A stretch of 6,529 nucleotides of DNA, taken from contig JACDGF010000125.1 in assembly GCA_013815405.1 (NCBI GenBank), positions 1-6,529 of the forward strand, written 5' to 3'. Positions 1 to 5,465 of this stretch are shown here, in pieces. The number at the start of each line of letters is the position of its first letter. The first letter of the stretch is position 1. This DNA is from Caulobacteraceae bacterium (GTDB taxonomy: Bacteria; Pseudomonadota; Alphaproteobacteria; Caulobacterales; Caulobacteraceae). The notes under the pieces were generated by a model. The model had not been told where the DNA came from, searched no databases, and saw nothing but the letters and a program-made list of their open reading frames with translations. A program made the translations under genes and the position numbers.

Positions 1-50
1 CCCCTCTTGGGGGAGGGGGACCCCGAAGGGGTGGAAGGGGCCGGGGCCAC
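1..50. repeat. C/G-rich palindrome, possible interspersed repeat fragment, at the 5' end of chrA
   Basis: CCCCTC at 1-6 pairs with GAGGGG at 13-18 around a TTGGGG loop. A purine-rich, low-complexity tract follows to about base 50. Its style (CTTGGGGGAGGGGGACC, then GAAGGGGTGGAAGGGG) resembles short repeats scattered between genes in Caulobacterales-type genomes; that comparison is from memory. The element is cut by the window edge, so its left boundary is unknown. It overlaps every visible start option for chrA. Confidence 0.35.
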
Positions 51-1368
51 GCGCGATCATGCGGGATCGCCAGACACCCCCGCCATCGTTCAACCCACCT
101 TCCGCGACGCCGTCGGACTGTGGCTCAAAATCGGCCTGATCTCCTTCGGAGGGCCCGCCGGCCAGATCGCCATATTGCACGAGGAACTGGTCGATCGGCG
201 CCGATGGGTCGACGAGCGCGCCTTCCTCACCGCGCTCAACTTCTGCATGCTGCTGCCGGGCCCCGAGGCCCAGCAGCTGGCGACCTACCTGGGGCTGAAG
301 CTGCATGGCCTGCGTGGCGCCCTCGCCGCCGGCGTGCTCTTCGTGCTTCCGGGCGCCGGGGTCCTCTTCGCGCTCGCCTGGCTCGCCGCCGCCCAAGGCT
401 CCTGGCCGCCGCTGCGGGCGGCTTTCACCGGCATGCTTCCCATCGTCGTCGCCCTGGTCGGCCACGCGGTGTGGCGGATCGGCGCCCGGACCTTGAAGAC
501 CCCGACCGCCTGGGCCCTGGCGATCGGCGCCTTCGCCGGCCTGGGCTTCCTGGGGATCGCCTTCCCGTGGATCATCGGGGCGGCCCTCGTCATTGGCCTG
601 CTCGCCGATCGGCTGGGCTTGCCCATCGCGCCGCCCGGTCACCCCGTCGCCGCCTCCGGCGAGGCGCCGAGTCCTGGCGGATGGCGCCTGGCCAGGCGGT
701 TCGCTCTCTATTCCCTCGTCTTCGCCCTGCTATGGGCCGCGCCCGTCGGGCTGGTTCTCGCCGCGGCGGGCCCAAGGCCCTTCGCCGACGTCGCCGTCTT
801 CTTCACCCAGGCGGCCTTCGTCACCTTTGGCGGCGCCTACGCCGTTCTTCCCTTCGTCGCCCAGGGCGCGGTCGCCCACTACGGCTGGCTGTCGCGCCCG
901 GAGATGGTCCATGGCCTGGCCCTGGCCGAGACCACCCCCGGCCCGCTGATCCTGGTCACCCAATATGTCGGCTTCTTCGCCGGCTGGAACGCCGCGGCGG
1001 CCGACCATGCCGGAGGCCTTTCGCCCCTGGCCGCCGGCGCCCTGGCCGCCGCGCTCACCACTTGGGTGACCTTCCTGCCCTGTTTCTACTTCGTGCTGGT
1101 CGGCGCGCCGGTGGTCGACCGCCTGGCGCGCGATCGCCGGGCCCACGCGGCCCTCTCCGGCGTGACCGCCGCCGTGGTCGGGGTGATCGCCACCTTGGGC
1201 GTGACCATCGCCCGCGAGGCGTTCTTCCGGTCGGGGCGGGTGGACCCGATCGCCGTCGTCGTCGCAATCGCGGCCTTCGTGGCGGCTTGGCGCTTCAAGG
1301 TTGGGCCCCTGTGGCTGGTCGGCGCCGGGGCGGCGTATGGAATTGCCCGATCCTTCCTGCTGCAATGA
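31..1368 (+). CDS. chrA: Chromate transporter ChrA, long two-domain form
   Basis: Inner-membrane transporter of the CHR superfamily (COG2059). In characterised members it exports chromate from the cytoplasm and gives chromate resistance; sulfate or other oxyanions are possible substrates for uncharacterised ones. With the GTG at 31 the protein is 445 residues, near the usual 400-450 for long-chain ChrA. Two homologous halves are visible. The first has FGGP at about 39-42 and LLPGPEAQQL near 74-83. The second has TFGGAYAVLPF near 265-275 and TTPGPL near 301-306. Each half is followed by several hydrophobic helices, and a Pro/Gly-rich polar linker near 194-224 joins them. The start is uncertain. 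GTG 31 follows a GGGAGGGGG tract; TTG 7 or a codon left of the window would also keep the frame, and no in-frame ATG exists before the first domain. No chrB, chrF or regulator is visible beside it, so its regulation cannot be read here. It converges with gshA. The family call is firm; the substrate is inferred. Confidence 0.93.
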   Translation: MEGAGATRDHAGSPDTPAIVQPTFRDAVGLWLKIGLISFGGPAGQIAILHEELVDRRRWVDERAFLTALNFCMLLPGPEAQQLATYLGLKLHGLRGALAAGVLFVLPGAGVLFALAWLAAAQGSWPPLRAAFTGMLPIVVALVGHAVWRIGARTLKTPTAWALAIGAFAGLGFLGIAFPWIIGAALVIGLLADRLGLPIAPPGHPVAASGEAPSPGGWRLARRFALYSLVFALLWAAPVGLVLAAAGPRPFADVAVFFTQAAFVTFGGAYAVLPFVAQGAVAHYGWLSRPEMVHGLALAETTPGPLILVTQYVGFFAGWNAAAADHAGGLSPLAAGALAAALTTWVTFLPCFYFVLVGAPVVDRLARDRRAHAALSGVTAAVVGVIATLGVTIAREAFFRSGRVDPIAVVVAIAAFVAAWRFKVGPLWLVGAGAAYGIARSFLLQ

Positions 1369-1390
1369 AGGTGGCCGTCCCTTCCGCCCT

Positions 1391-1474
1391 TCCCCGCGAA
1401 AGCGGGGATCCAGGTGTTTTGTCGGAGAGCGCTCGGGACTTCATAAAAAGCCTGGATCCCTGCATTCGCGGGGA
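1391..1474. repeat. REPIN-like pair of inverted palindromic repeats between convergent genes
   Basis: Two 24-bp arms, 1391-1414 and 1451-1474, are reverse complements at 22 of 24 positions and are separated by 36 bp. Each arm is itself a hairpin: CCCCGC-GAAA-GCGGGG at 1392-1407, and CCCTGC-ATTC-GCGGGG at 1458-1473 with one G-T pair. Both continue inward with ATCCAGG and a T-rich run (TGTTTTG on the + strand, CTTTTTA on the - strand). A palindromic pair in inverted orientation in the gap between two convergent stop codons is the layout of REP doublets. It may end transcription of chrA and gshA, but the T-runs lie 8-9 bases beyond the stems, so it is not a classical intrinsic terminator. Confidence 0.75.
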
Positions 1475-1504
1475 AATCGGATGAAACCCTTTCGTTGGCG
1501 CCCT

Positions 1505-2878
1505 TCAATACGCGAACGTCTCGAACACCCGCGACGCATCCCCCTCCCAGGCACCGTGATAGAGCTCCAGCAGCCGCTCCGCCGCCGTGACGCCGGTTTC
1601 GGCGATCTCTTCGAGTTCGGCCAGATAGTTGGTCTCGTCGACCATGCCGGCGGAGAGGCGGTCGCGCCGCTTCAGGCCCTGGTGGGCGATGGCCAGCATG
1701 TCGGCGGCGACGTCCTTGACGGGCCGGCCGGCGACCGTGGCTTTGAGCCCCAGCCGGGCGGCGTCGCCGCGCAGGCGGGCGCGGTCCTCGCGGGTCCAGC
1801 CCTTGCAGAGGTCCCACGCCGCCGCCTGGGCCGCCGGGTCGTAGAGGATGCCCGCCCACAGGGCCGGCAGGCCGCACAGCCGGCTCCACGGGCCGGCGTC
1901 GGCCCCGCGCATCTCCAGGTACTGCTTGAGGCGCACCTCGGGGAAGATGGTGCTGGTGTGGTCGACCCAATCCTTGATCGTCGCGCGCTCGCCGGGCGCC
2001 TCGGTCAGGGACCCGTCGATGAAATCGCGAAACGAGCGGCCGGCGACGTCGATGTAGCGGCCCTCGCGCTTGATGAAATACATCGGCACGTCCAGGGCGT
2101 AGCGGGCGTAGGCCTCGAAGCCGAAGCCGTCCTCGAAGACGAAGTTCAGCATGCCGGTGCGGTCCGGGTCGGTGTCGGTCCACACGTTGGCCCGGGCCGA
2201 GAGGAAGCCGTTCGGCTTTCCTTCGGTGAACGGCGAGTTGGCGAAGAGGGCCGTGGCGATCGGCTGCAGGGCCAGGCTGACGCGGAACTTGGCCACCATG
2301 TCCGCCTCGTCGGCGAAGTCGAGATTGGCCTGTACGGTGCAGGTGCGGAACATCATATCGAGGCCCTGGCCCCCGACCTTGGGCATGTAGTCGCGCATGA
2401 TCTTGTAGCGGCCCTTGGGCATGATCGGGATCTCGTCCCGCCGCCAGAGCGGGGTGAAGCCCAGGCCGAGGAATCCCAGGCCCAGCTCGCCGGCGACGGC
2501 TTTCACCTCCTCCAGGTGCTGGCCGGTCTCCTCGCAGATGTCGTGCATGGTCCGAAGCGGGGCGCCGGATAGCTCGAACTGCCCGCCGGGCTCCAGGCTG
2601 ACGTTGGCCAGGCCGCGGGAAAGGCCGATCAGGGTCTCGCCCCGCGAGGCGTTCTCTTCGAAGACGCCCGCCCAGCCGAACCGCGTCAGGCCTTCGAGCA
2701 GGGCGCGGATGCCGGCCTCGCCCTCGTAGGGCACGGGGGAATGGTCGAGGGTGCGGAAGACGAATTTCTCATGTTCGGCCCCGACACGGAAATCCTCGGG
2801 CGCCTTGCCCCCTTGGGCGAACCAAGCGGTCAGGTCGGCCAGGCTCAGGGGCCGGTCGTCGCCAGGCGTCTGCGCCAT
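1505..2878 (-). CDS. gshA: Glutamate-cysteine ligase, plant/alphaproteobacterial (GCS2) type
   Basis: Catalyses the ATP-dependent joining of L-glutamate and L-cysteine to gamma-glutamylcysteine, the first and usually limiting step of glutathione synthesis in the cytoplasm. The 457-residue length fits the roughly 450-residue proteobacterial enzymes related to plant GSH1, not the ~520-residue E. coli type. Visible conserved blocks are GAEHEKF at 33-39, SLEPGGQFELSG at 94-105, RTCTVQANLDF at 178-188, and FPEVRLKQYLEMRGADAGPW at 312-331. These are the glutamate/ATP-binding regions of the family. The ATG at 2878 is preceded 7 bases upstream by a G6 tract that can serve as a ribosome-binding site. 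It lies 71 bp downstream of rsmE on the same strand, so the two are probably co-transcribed; an inverted repeat lies in that spacer. The two cysteines of the plant CC2 redox switch appear to be replaced by Val 278 and Glu 293 (alignment by eye). gshB is not in the window. Confidence 0.95.
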   Translation of the reverse strand: MAQTPGDDRPLSLADLTAWFAQGGKAPEDFRVGAEHEKFVFRTLDHSPVPYEGEAGIRALLEGLTRFGWAGVFEENASRGETLIGLSRGLANVSLEPGGQFELSGAPLRTMHDICEETGQHLEEVKAVAGELGLGFLGLGFTPLWRRDEIPIMPKGRYKIMRDYMPKVGGQGLDMMFRTCTVQANLDFADEADMVAKFRVSLALQPIATALFANSPFTEGKPNGFLSARANVWTDTDPDRTGMLNFVFEDGFGFEAYARYALDVPMYFIKREGRYIDVAGRSFRDFIDGSLTEAPGERATIKDWVDHTSTIFPEVRLKQYLEMRGADAGPWSRLCGLPALWAGILYDPAAQAAAWDLCKGWTREDRARLRGDAARLGLKATVAGRPVKDVAADMLAIAHQGLKRRDRLSAGMVDETNYLAELEEIAETGVTAAERLLELYHGAWEGDASRVFETFAY

Positions 2879-2890
2879 CTTACCGCCCCC

Positions 2891-2939
2891 CGAGGCGTCC
2901 TCTCGACGCCGCTGCCTCGCACGTCAATTGGGCGCCTCG
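2891..2939 (-). repeat. Imperfect inverted repeat in the rsmE-gshA spacer
   Basis: CGAGGCGTCC at 2891-2900 is complementary to GGGCGCCTCG at 2930-2939 at 9 of 10 positions, with a 29-base loop. On the gshA transcript the 3' arm ends 12 bases before the ATG and touches the G-rich ribosome-binding tract. It could therefore reduce gshA translation or act as an intercistronic hairpin. In DNA this GC-rich, a 10-bp match can also arise by chance. Confidence 0.3.
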
Positions 2940-2949
2940 CGGCGCAAGC

Positions 2950-3675
2950 TCAAGCCCCCCGCCAGTCGCCCAGCATGGCCTGCCACAGGCCCAGGGCGCA
3001 GATGGCGGCGGTGTCGGCCCTCAGGATGCGCGGGCCGAGGGAGACCGGCAGGGCGCCGGGGAGTCCGCGAACCAGCGCCCGCTCCCGCGGCGAGAAGCCC
3101 CCTTCGGGCCCGATCAGGATCGACCAGGACTGGCCGGATGCTTCGCCAAGAGCGGTGAGGACCGGCGCGGCCCCGCCCGCCTCGTCGCAGAACATCAGCC
3201 GCCGCTCCCCCGTCCAGGCCCCGACGAGGCGGTCGAGTCTTTCAGGGTCGTGGATGCACGGGACGTCGAGCCGGCCGGTCTGCTCGGCCGCCTCGACCGC
3301 GATCGCGGTCAGTCGCGCCGGGTTGGCGCGTGGGACGTTGGAGCGTTCGGTGACCACCGGCCTGACGCGGCGCGCGCCAAGCTCCGCCGCCTTTTCGATG
3401 ATGGTTTCCAGGCGGGGGCGCTTGACCAGGGCGACGATGAGATCGAGGTCGGGGCCGGCCGATTGGGCGCGGGTGCGCGCCTCGATCCGGAGGCGGCGCC
3501 CGCGTTTGCCGACCTCCGCCAGCCGCGCCCGCCACTCGCCGTCGCGGCCGTTGAACACCCGCAGTTCATCGTCGAGGCCCAGGCGCATCACCGTGGTGAG
3601 ATAGTGGGCCTGGTCGGCGCTCGGGACGACCTCGCCGCCGGCCTTCAGATCGCCCGGAACGAAAAGACGGATCAC
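2950..3675 (-). CDS. rsmE: 16S rRNA (uracil(1498)-N3)-methyltransferase RsmE
   Basis: SPOUT-class enzyme that uses S-adenosylmethionine to methylate N3 of U1498 in helix 44 of 16S rRNA, acting on the assembled 30S subunit. From the GTG at 3675 the product is 241 residues, matching the ~243 of the E. coli enzyme. An N-terminal PUA-like part begins IRLFVPG and includes HYLTTVMRL at 24-32. The SPOUT domain follows, with EKAAELG at 94-100, EAAEQ at 128-132, the SAM-loop motif IGPEGGFS at 188-195, and the knot signature LGPRILRADTAA at 213-224. GTG 3675 is preferred because GGAG (3685-3682) lies six bases upstream and family members begin directly with (V/M)IRLF. ATG 3708 would add 11 residues and TTG 3714 would add 13, with no homologous content. 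The gene is head-to-head with ppk2 and leads into gshA downstream. Confidence 0.95.
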   Translation of the reverse strand: MIRLFVPGDLKAGGEVVPSADQAHYLTTVMRLGLDDELRVFNGRDGEWRARLAEVGKRGRRLRIEARTRAQSAGPDLDLIVALVKRPRLETIIEKAAELGARRVRPVVTERSNVPRANPARLTAIAVEAAEQTGRLDVPCIHDPERLDRLVGAWTGERRLMFCDEAGGAAPVLTALGEASGQSWSILIGPEGGFSPRERALVRGLPGALPVSLGPRILRADTAAICALGLWQAMLGDWRGA

Positions 3676-3681
3676 CTTGCG

Positions 3682-3685
3682 CTCC
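3682..3685 (-). promoter_or_regulatory. Ribosome-binding site that decides the rsmE start
   Basis: Reading the - strand, GGAG is followed by CGCAAG and then GTG at 3675-3673. The six-base spacing is ideal, whereas the alternative ATG at 3708 has no purine-rich sequence at a suitable distance. This supports GTG as the start and leaves 31 bp between the rsmE and ppk2 start codons. Confidence 0.55.
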
Positions 3686-3706
3686 GGATCGGCTAGGCTG
3701 GCGCCC

Positions 3707-4468
3707 ATGACCAAGACAAAGAACTATCAGGACGAACTGCGCGACCTTCAGATCGGCCTCGTGCGCTATCAGACCTGGGCGATCAAGACCGGCGCCAAGG
3801 CCCTGGTGATCTTCGAGGGCCGCGACGGGGCCGGCAAGGACGGCACGATCGCCCGCATCACCGAGCACCTGGCGCCCAGGAACACCCGGGTCGTCTCCCT
3901 GCCCAAGCCCTCCGACCGCGAGCGCTCGCAATGGTATTTCCAGCGCTATGTCGGCCACCTCCCCTCGGCCTCTGAAATCGTGCTCTTCAACCGCTCCTGG
4001 TACAATCGCGCCGGGGTCGAGCCGGTGATGGGATATTGCACGGCGCTGGAGACCGAGGAGTTCCTGCGCGACGCCCCGGCCCTGGAGCGCATGCTGCAGG
4101 AGGCCGGCATCCGGCTGGTGAAGCTGTGGCTCGACATCTCCAAGAAGGAGCAGGCCGCCAGACTGCGCGCGCGCCGTGACGATCCGCTCAAGACGCTGAA
4201 GGTGAGCGATCTGGACGGCGTCGCCCAGAAGAAGTGGAAGGACTATTCGGCCGCGCGCGACGAAATGCTCTCCCGCACCCACACCGCCATCGCGCCGTGG
4301 ACCTGCGTGCGGGCCGATCACAAGAAGCCCGCGCGCCTCGCCGTCATCCGCCATCTCCTGCAGACCCTGGCGCCGGCGGAGGTCACGGCGGGCCTCGATC
4401 CGCCCGATCCGAAGATCCTGTTCGGCTTCGACCAGAGCGCGCTTCGCGACGGCCGGCTGGCCAGCTAA
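3707..4468 (+). CDS. ppk2: Polyphosphate kinase 2 family protein (class I-like, single domain)
   Basis: PPK2 enzymes transfer phosphate between polyphosphate and nucleotides, mostly using polyphosphate to make ADP/GDP into ATP/GTP (class I). The 253-residue, single-domain size fits class I or III. Visible motifs are Walker A GRDGAGKDG at 38-46, PSDRERSQWYFQRYVGHLP at 68-86, the Walker B-type block LFNRSWYNRAGVEPVMG at 93-109, and a lid region DPLKTLKVSDLD at 159-170 followed by KKWKDYSAARDEML at 175-188. SWYNRAGVE is typical of class I. Two residues differ from the common class I pattern as I remember it: Asn 95 where Asp is usual, and Leu 164 where Trp is usual. The ATG at 3707 lacks a clear ribosome-binding site; GCTAGGCT at 3692-3699 could be a -10 box giving a leaderless mRNA. 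The gene is first of a + strand operon, with the next start only 11 bp beyond its stop. Nucleotide preference cannot be read from sequence. Confidence 0.93.
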   Translation: MTKTKNYQDELRDLQIGLVRYQTWAIKTGAKALVIFEGRDGAGKDGTIARITEHLAPRNTRVVSLPKPSDRERSQWYFQRYVGHLPSASEIVLFNRSWYNRAGVEPVMGYCTALETEEFLRDAPALERMLQEAGIRLVKLWLDISKKEQAARLRARRDDPLKTLKVSDLDGVAQKKWKDYSAARDEMLSRTHTAIAPWTCVRADHKKPARLAVIRHLLQTLAPAEVTAGLDPPDPKILFGFDQSALRDGRLAS

Positions 4469-4472
4469 GGGG
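4467..4472 (+). promoter_or_regulatory. Ribosome-binding site of the aldo/keto reductase gene, overlapping the ppk2 stop
   Basis: AAGGGG begins inside the TAA stop of ppk2 (4466-4468) and stands seven bases before ATG 4480. It fixes the reductase start at 4480 rather than at an upstream in-frame codon inside ppk2, and suggests that translation of the two genes is coupled. Confidence 0.6.
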
Positions 4473-4479
4473 CAAGACC

Positions 4480-5460
4480 ATGGACTATGTTCGACTAGGA
4501 ACGACCGGCCTCAAGGTCTCGCGCCTGTGCCTGGGGTGCATGACCTATGGCAGTTCGACGTGGCGCCCCTGGGTGCTCGACGAAGAGGCCAGCCTGCCGT
4601 TCTTCAAGGGCGCCCTGGAAAAGGGGATCAACTTCTTCGACACCGCCGACATGTATTCGGTGGGCGAGAGCGAGCGGGTCACCGGCAAGGCGTTGAAGCA
4701 ATACGCCCGGCGCGACGAGGTCGTGATCGCGACCAAGGTCTACAGCCCGATGGGCGAGGGGCCCAACGACCGGGGCCTGTCGCGCAAGCACATCTTCGAC
4801 GCCATCGACGCCAGCCTGGAGCGGCTGGGGGTCGACCACGTCGACCTCTACCAGATCCACCGCTTCGATCCCGAAACTCCGATCGAGGAGACCCTGGAGG
4901 CGCTCGACGACGTCGTGCGCGCCGGCAAGGCCCGCTACATCGGCGCCTCCTCGATGTACGCTTGGCAGTTCATGAAGATGCTTTCCGTCTCCCGCGCCCG
5001 GGGCTGGGCCGCGTTCGTCTCCATGCAGCCGCAGTACAACCTGGTCTATCGCGAGGAGGAGCGGGAGATGCTGGGCCTCTGCCGCGACCAGGGCGTCGGG
5101 GTCATTCCCTGGTCCCCCCTGGCGCGCGGCTTCCTGGCCGGGGGCCGGGCCAAGGCCGGCGAGGGCGACACCGAGCGCGCCCGCTCCGACGAATTCGCCC
5201 CGCGCCTCTACTACCGCGAGCCCGACTTCGCCGTGGTCGAGGCGGTGGAGGCGGTCGCCAAGGCGCGGGGCGTCTCCAACATGCAGGTCGCCCTGGCCTG
5301 GGTCCTGAAGAACCCCGCCGTCACCGCGCCCATCATCGGCGCCTCCAAGGCCCACCACCTGGATGACGCGATCGCGGCCTTGTCGCTCACCCTCACCGCC
5401 GACGAGGTCAAGGCGCTGGAAAAGCCGTACAAGCCCAAGCCGATCCTGGATCACCTCTAA
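4480..5460 (+). CDS. NADP-dependent aldo/keto reductase, YajO-like
   Basis: Cytoplasmic (alpha/beta)8-barrel oxidoreductase that reduces aldehydes or ketones with NAD(P)H. The 326-residue product carries the full catalytic tetrad: Asp 54 and Tyr 59 (FFDTADMYS), Lys 86 (VVIATKVYS) and His 127 (DLYQIHRFDP). Other family blocks are RLCLGCMTYG near 15-24, GKARYIGASSMYAWQF at 149-164, SMQPQYNLVYREEEREM at 181-197, IPWSPLARGFLAGG at 209-222 and the cofactor-binding stretch TAPIIGASKAHHLDDA at 282-297. The pattern, including the YKPKPI tail, closely resembles E. coli YajO as remembered (about 324 residues). The substrate is unknown; annotation of YajO relatives as acting on 1-deoxyxylulose-5-phosphate should not be transferred without evidence. 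Longer readings that start inside ppk2 are rejected because family similarity begins at MDYVRLG. It is the middle gene of the operon. Confidence 0.93.
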   Translation: MDYVRLGTTGLKVSRLCLGCMTYGSSTWRPWVLDEEASLPFFKGALEKGINFFDTADMYSVGESERVTGKALKQYARRDEVVIATKVYSPMGEGPNDRGLSRKHIFDAIDASLERLGVDHVDLYQIHRFDPETPIEETLEALDDVVRAGKARYIGASSMYAWQFMKMLSVSRARGWAAFVSMQPQYNLVYREEEREMLGLCRDQGVGVIPWSPLARGFLAGGRAKAGEGDTERARSDEFAPRLYYREPDFAVVEAVEAVAKARGVSNMQVALAWVLKNPAVTAPIIGASKAHHLDDAIAALSLTLTADEVKALEKPYKPKPILDHL

Positions 5461-5465
5461 CCGGC

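Noticed and set aside
1392..1421. Classical rho-independent terminator after chrA
   Set aside because: The stem CCCCGC-GAAA-GCGGGG is good, but it is followed by ATCCAGGTG before a short T4 run, so the U-tract is not adjacent to the stem. It is kept only as a possible secondary role of the repeat.
1391..1474. CRISPR array or insertion-sequence ends
   Set aside because: There are only two repeat units, in inverted rather than direct orientation, with 36 bp between them and no transposase frame or target-site duplication.
120..1484. 454-codon + strand frame overlapping chrA
   Set aside because: Extremely Arg/Pro/Gly-rich, typical of an out-of-frame reading of GC-rich coding DNA. It ends in the REPIN-like repeat, while chrA in another frame has both transport-domain signatures.
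1086..2572. Long overlapping open frames on both strands over gshA (365 codons on the - strand, 423 on the + strand)
   Set aside because: They are shadow frames of chrA and gshA in GC-rich DNA, with Arg/Pro/Gly- or Ala-rich composition. Both read through the intergenic repeat, and neither shows a recognisable domain.
4234..4479. N-terminal extension of the aldo/keto reductase into ppk2
   Set aside because: The extra residues are an out-of-frame reading of ppk2, are Arg/Pro-rich, and are not part of the reductase fold. ATG 4480 has a ribosome-binding site and matches the family start.
4495..5454. 319-codon open frame antisense to the aldo/keto reductase
   Set aside because: The sense frame has the full catalytic tetrad. 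The antisense product is Val/Gly/Leu/Asp-rich with no motif and has no independent ribosome-binding signal.
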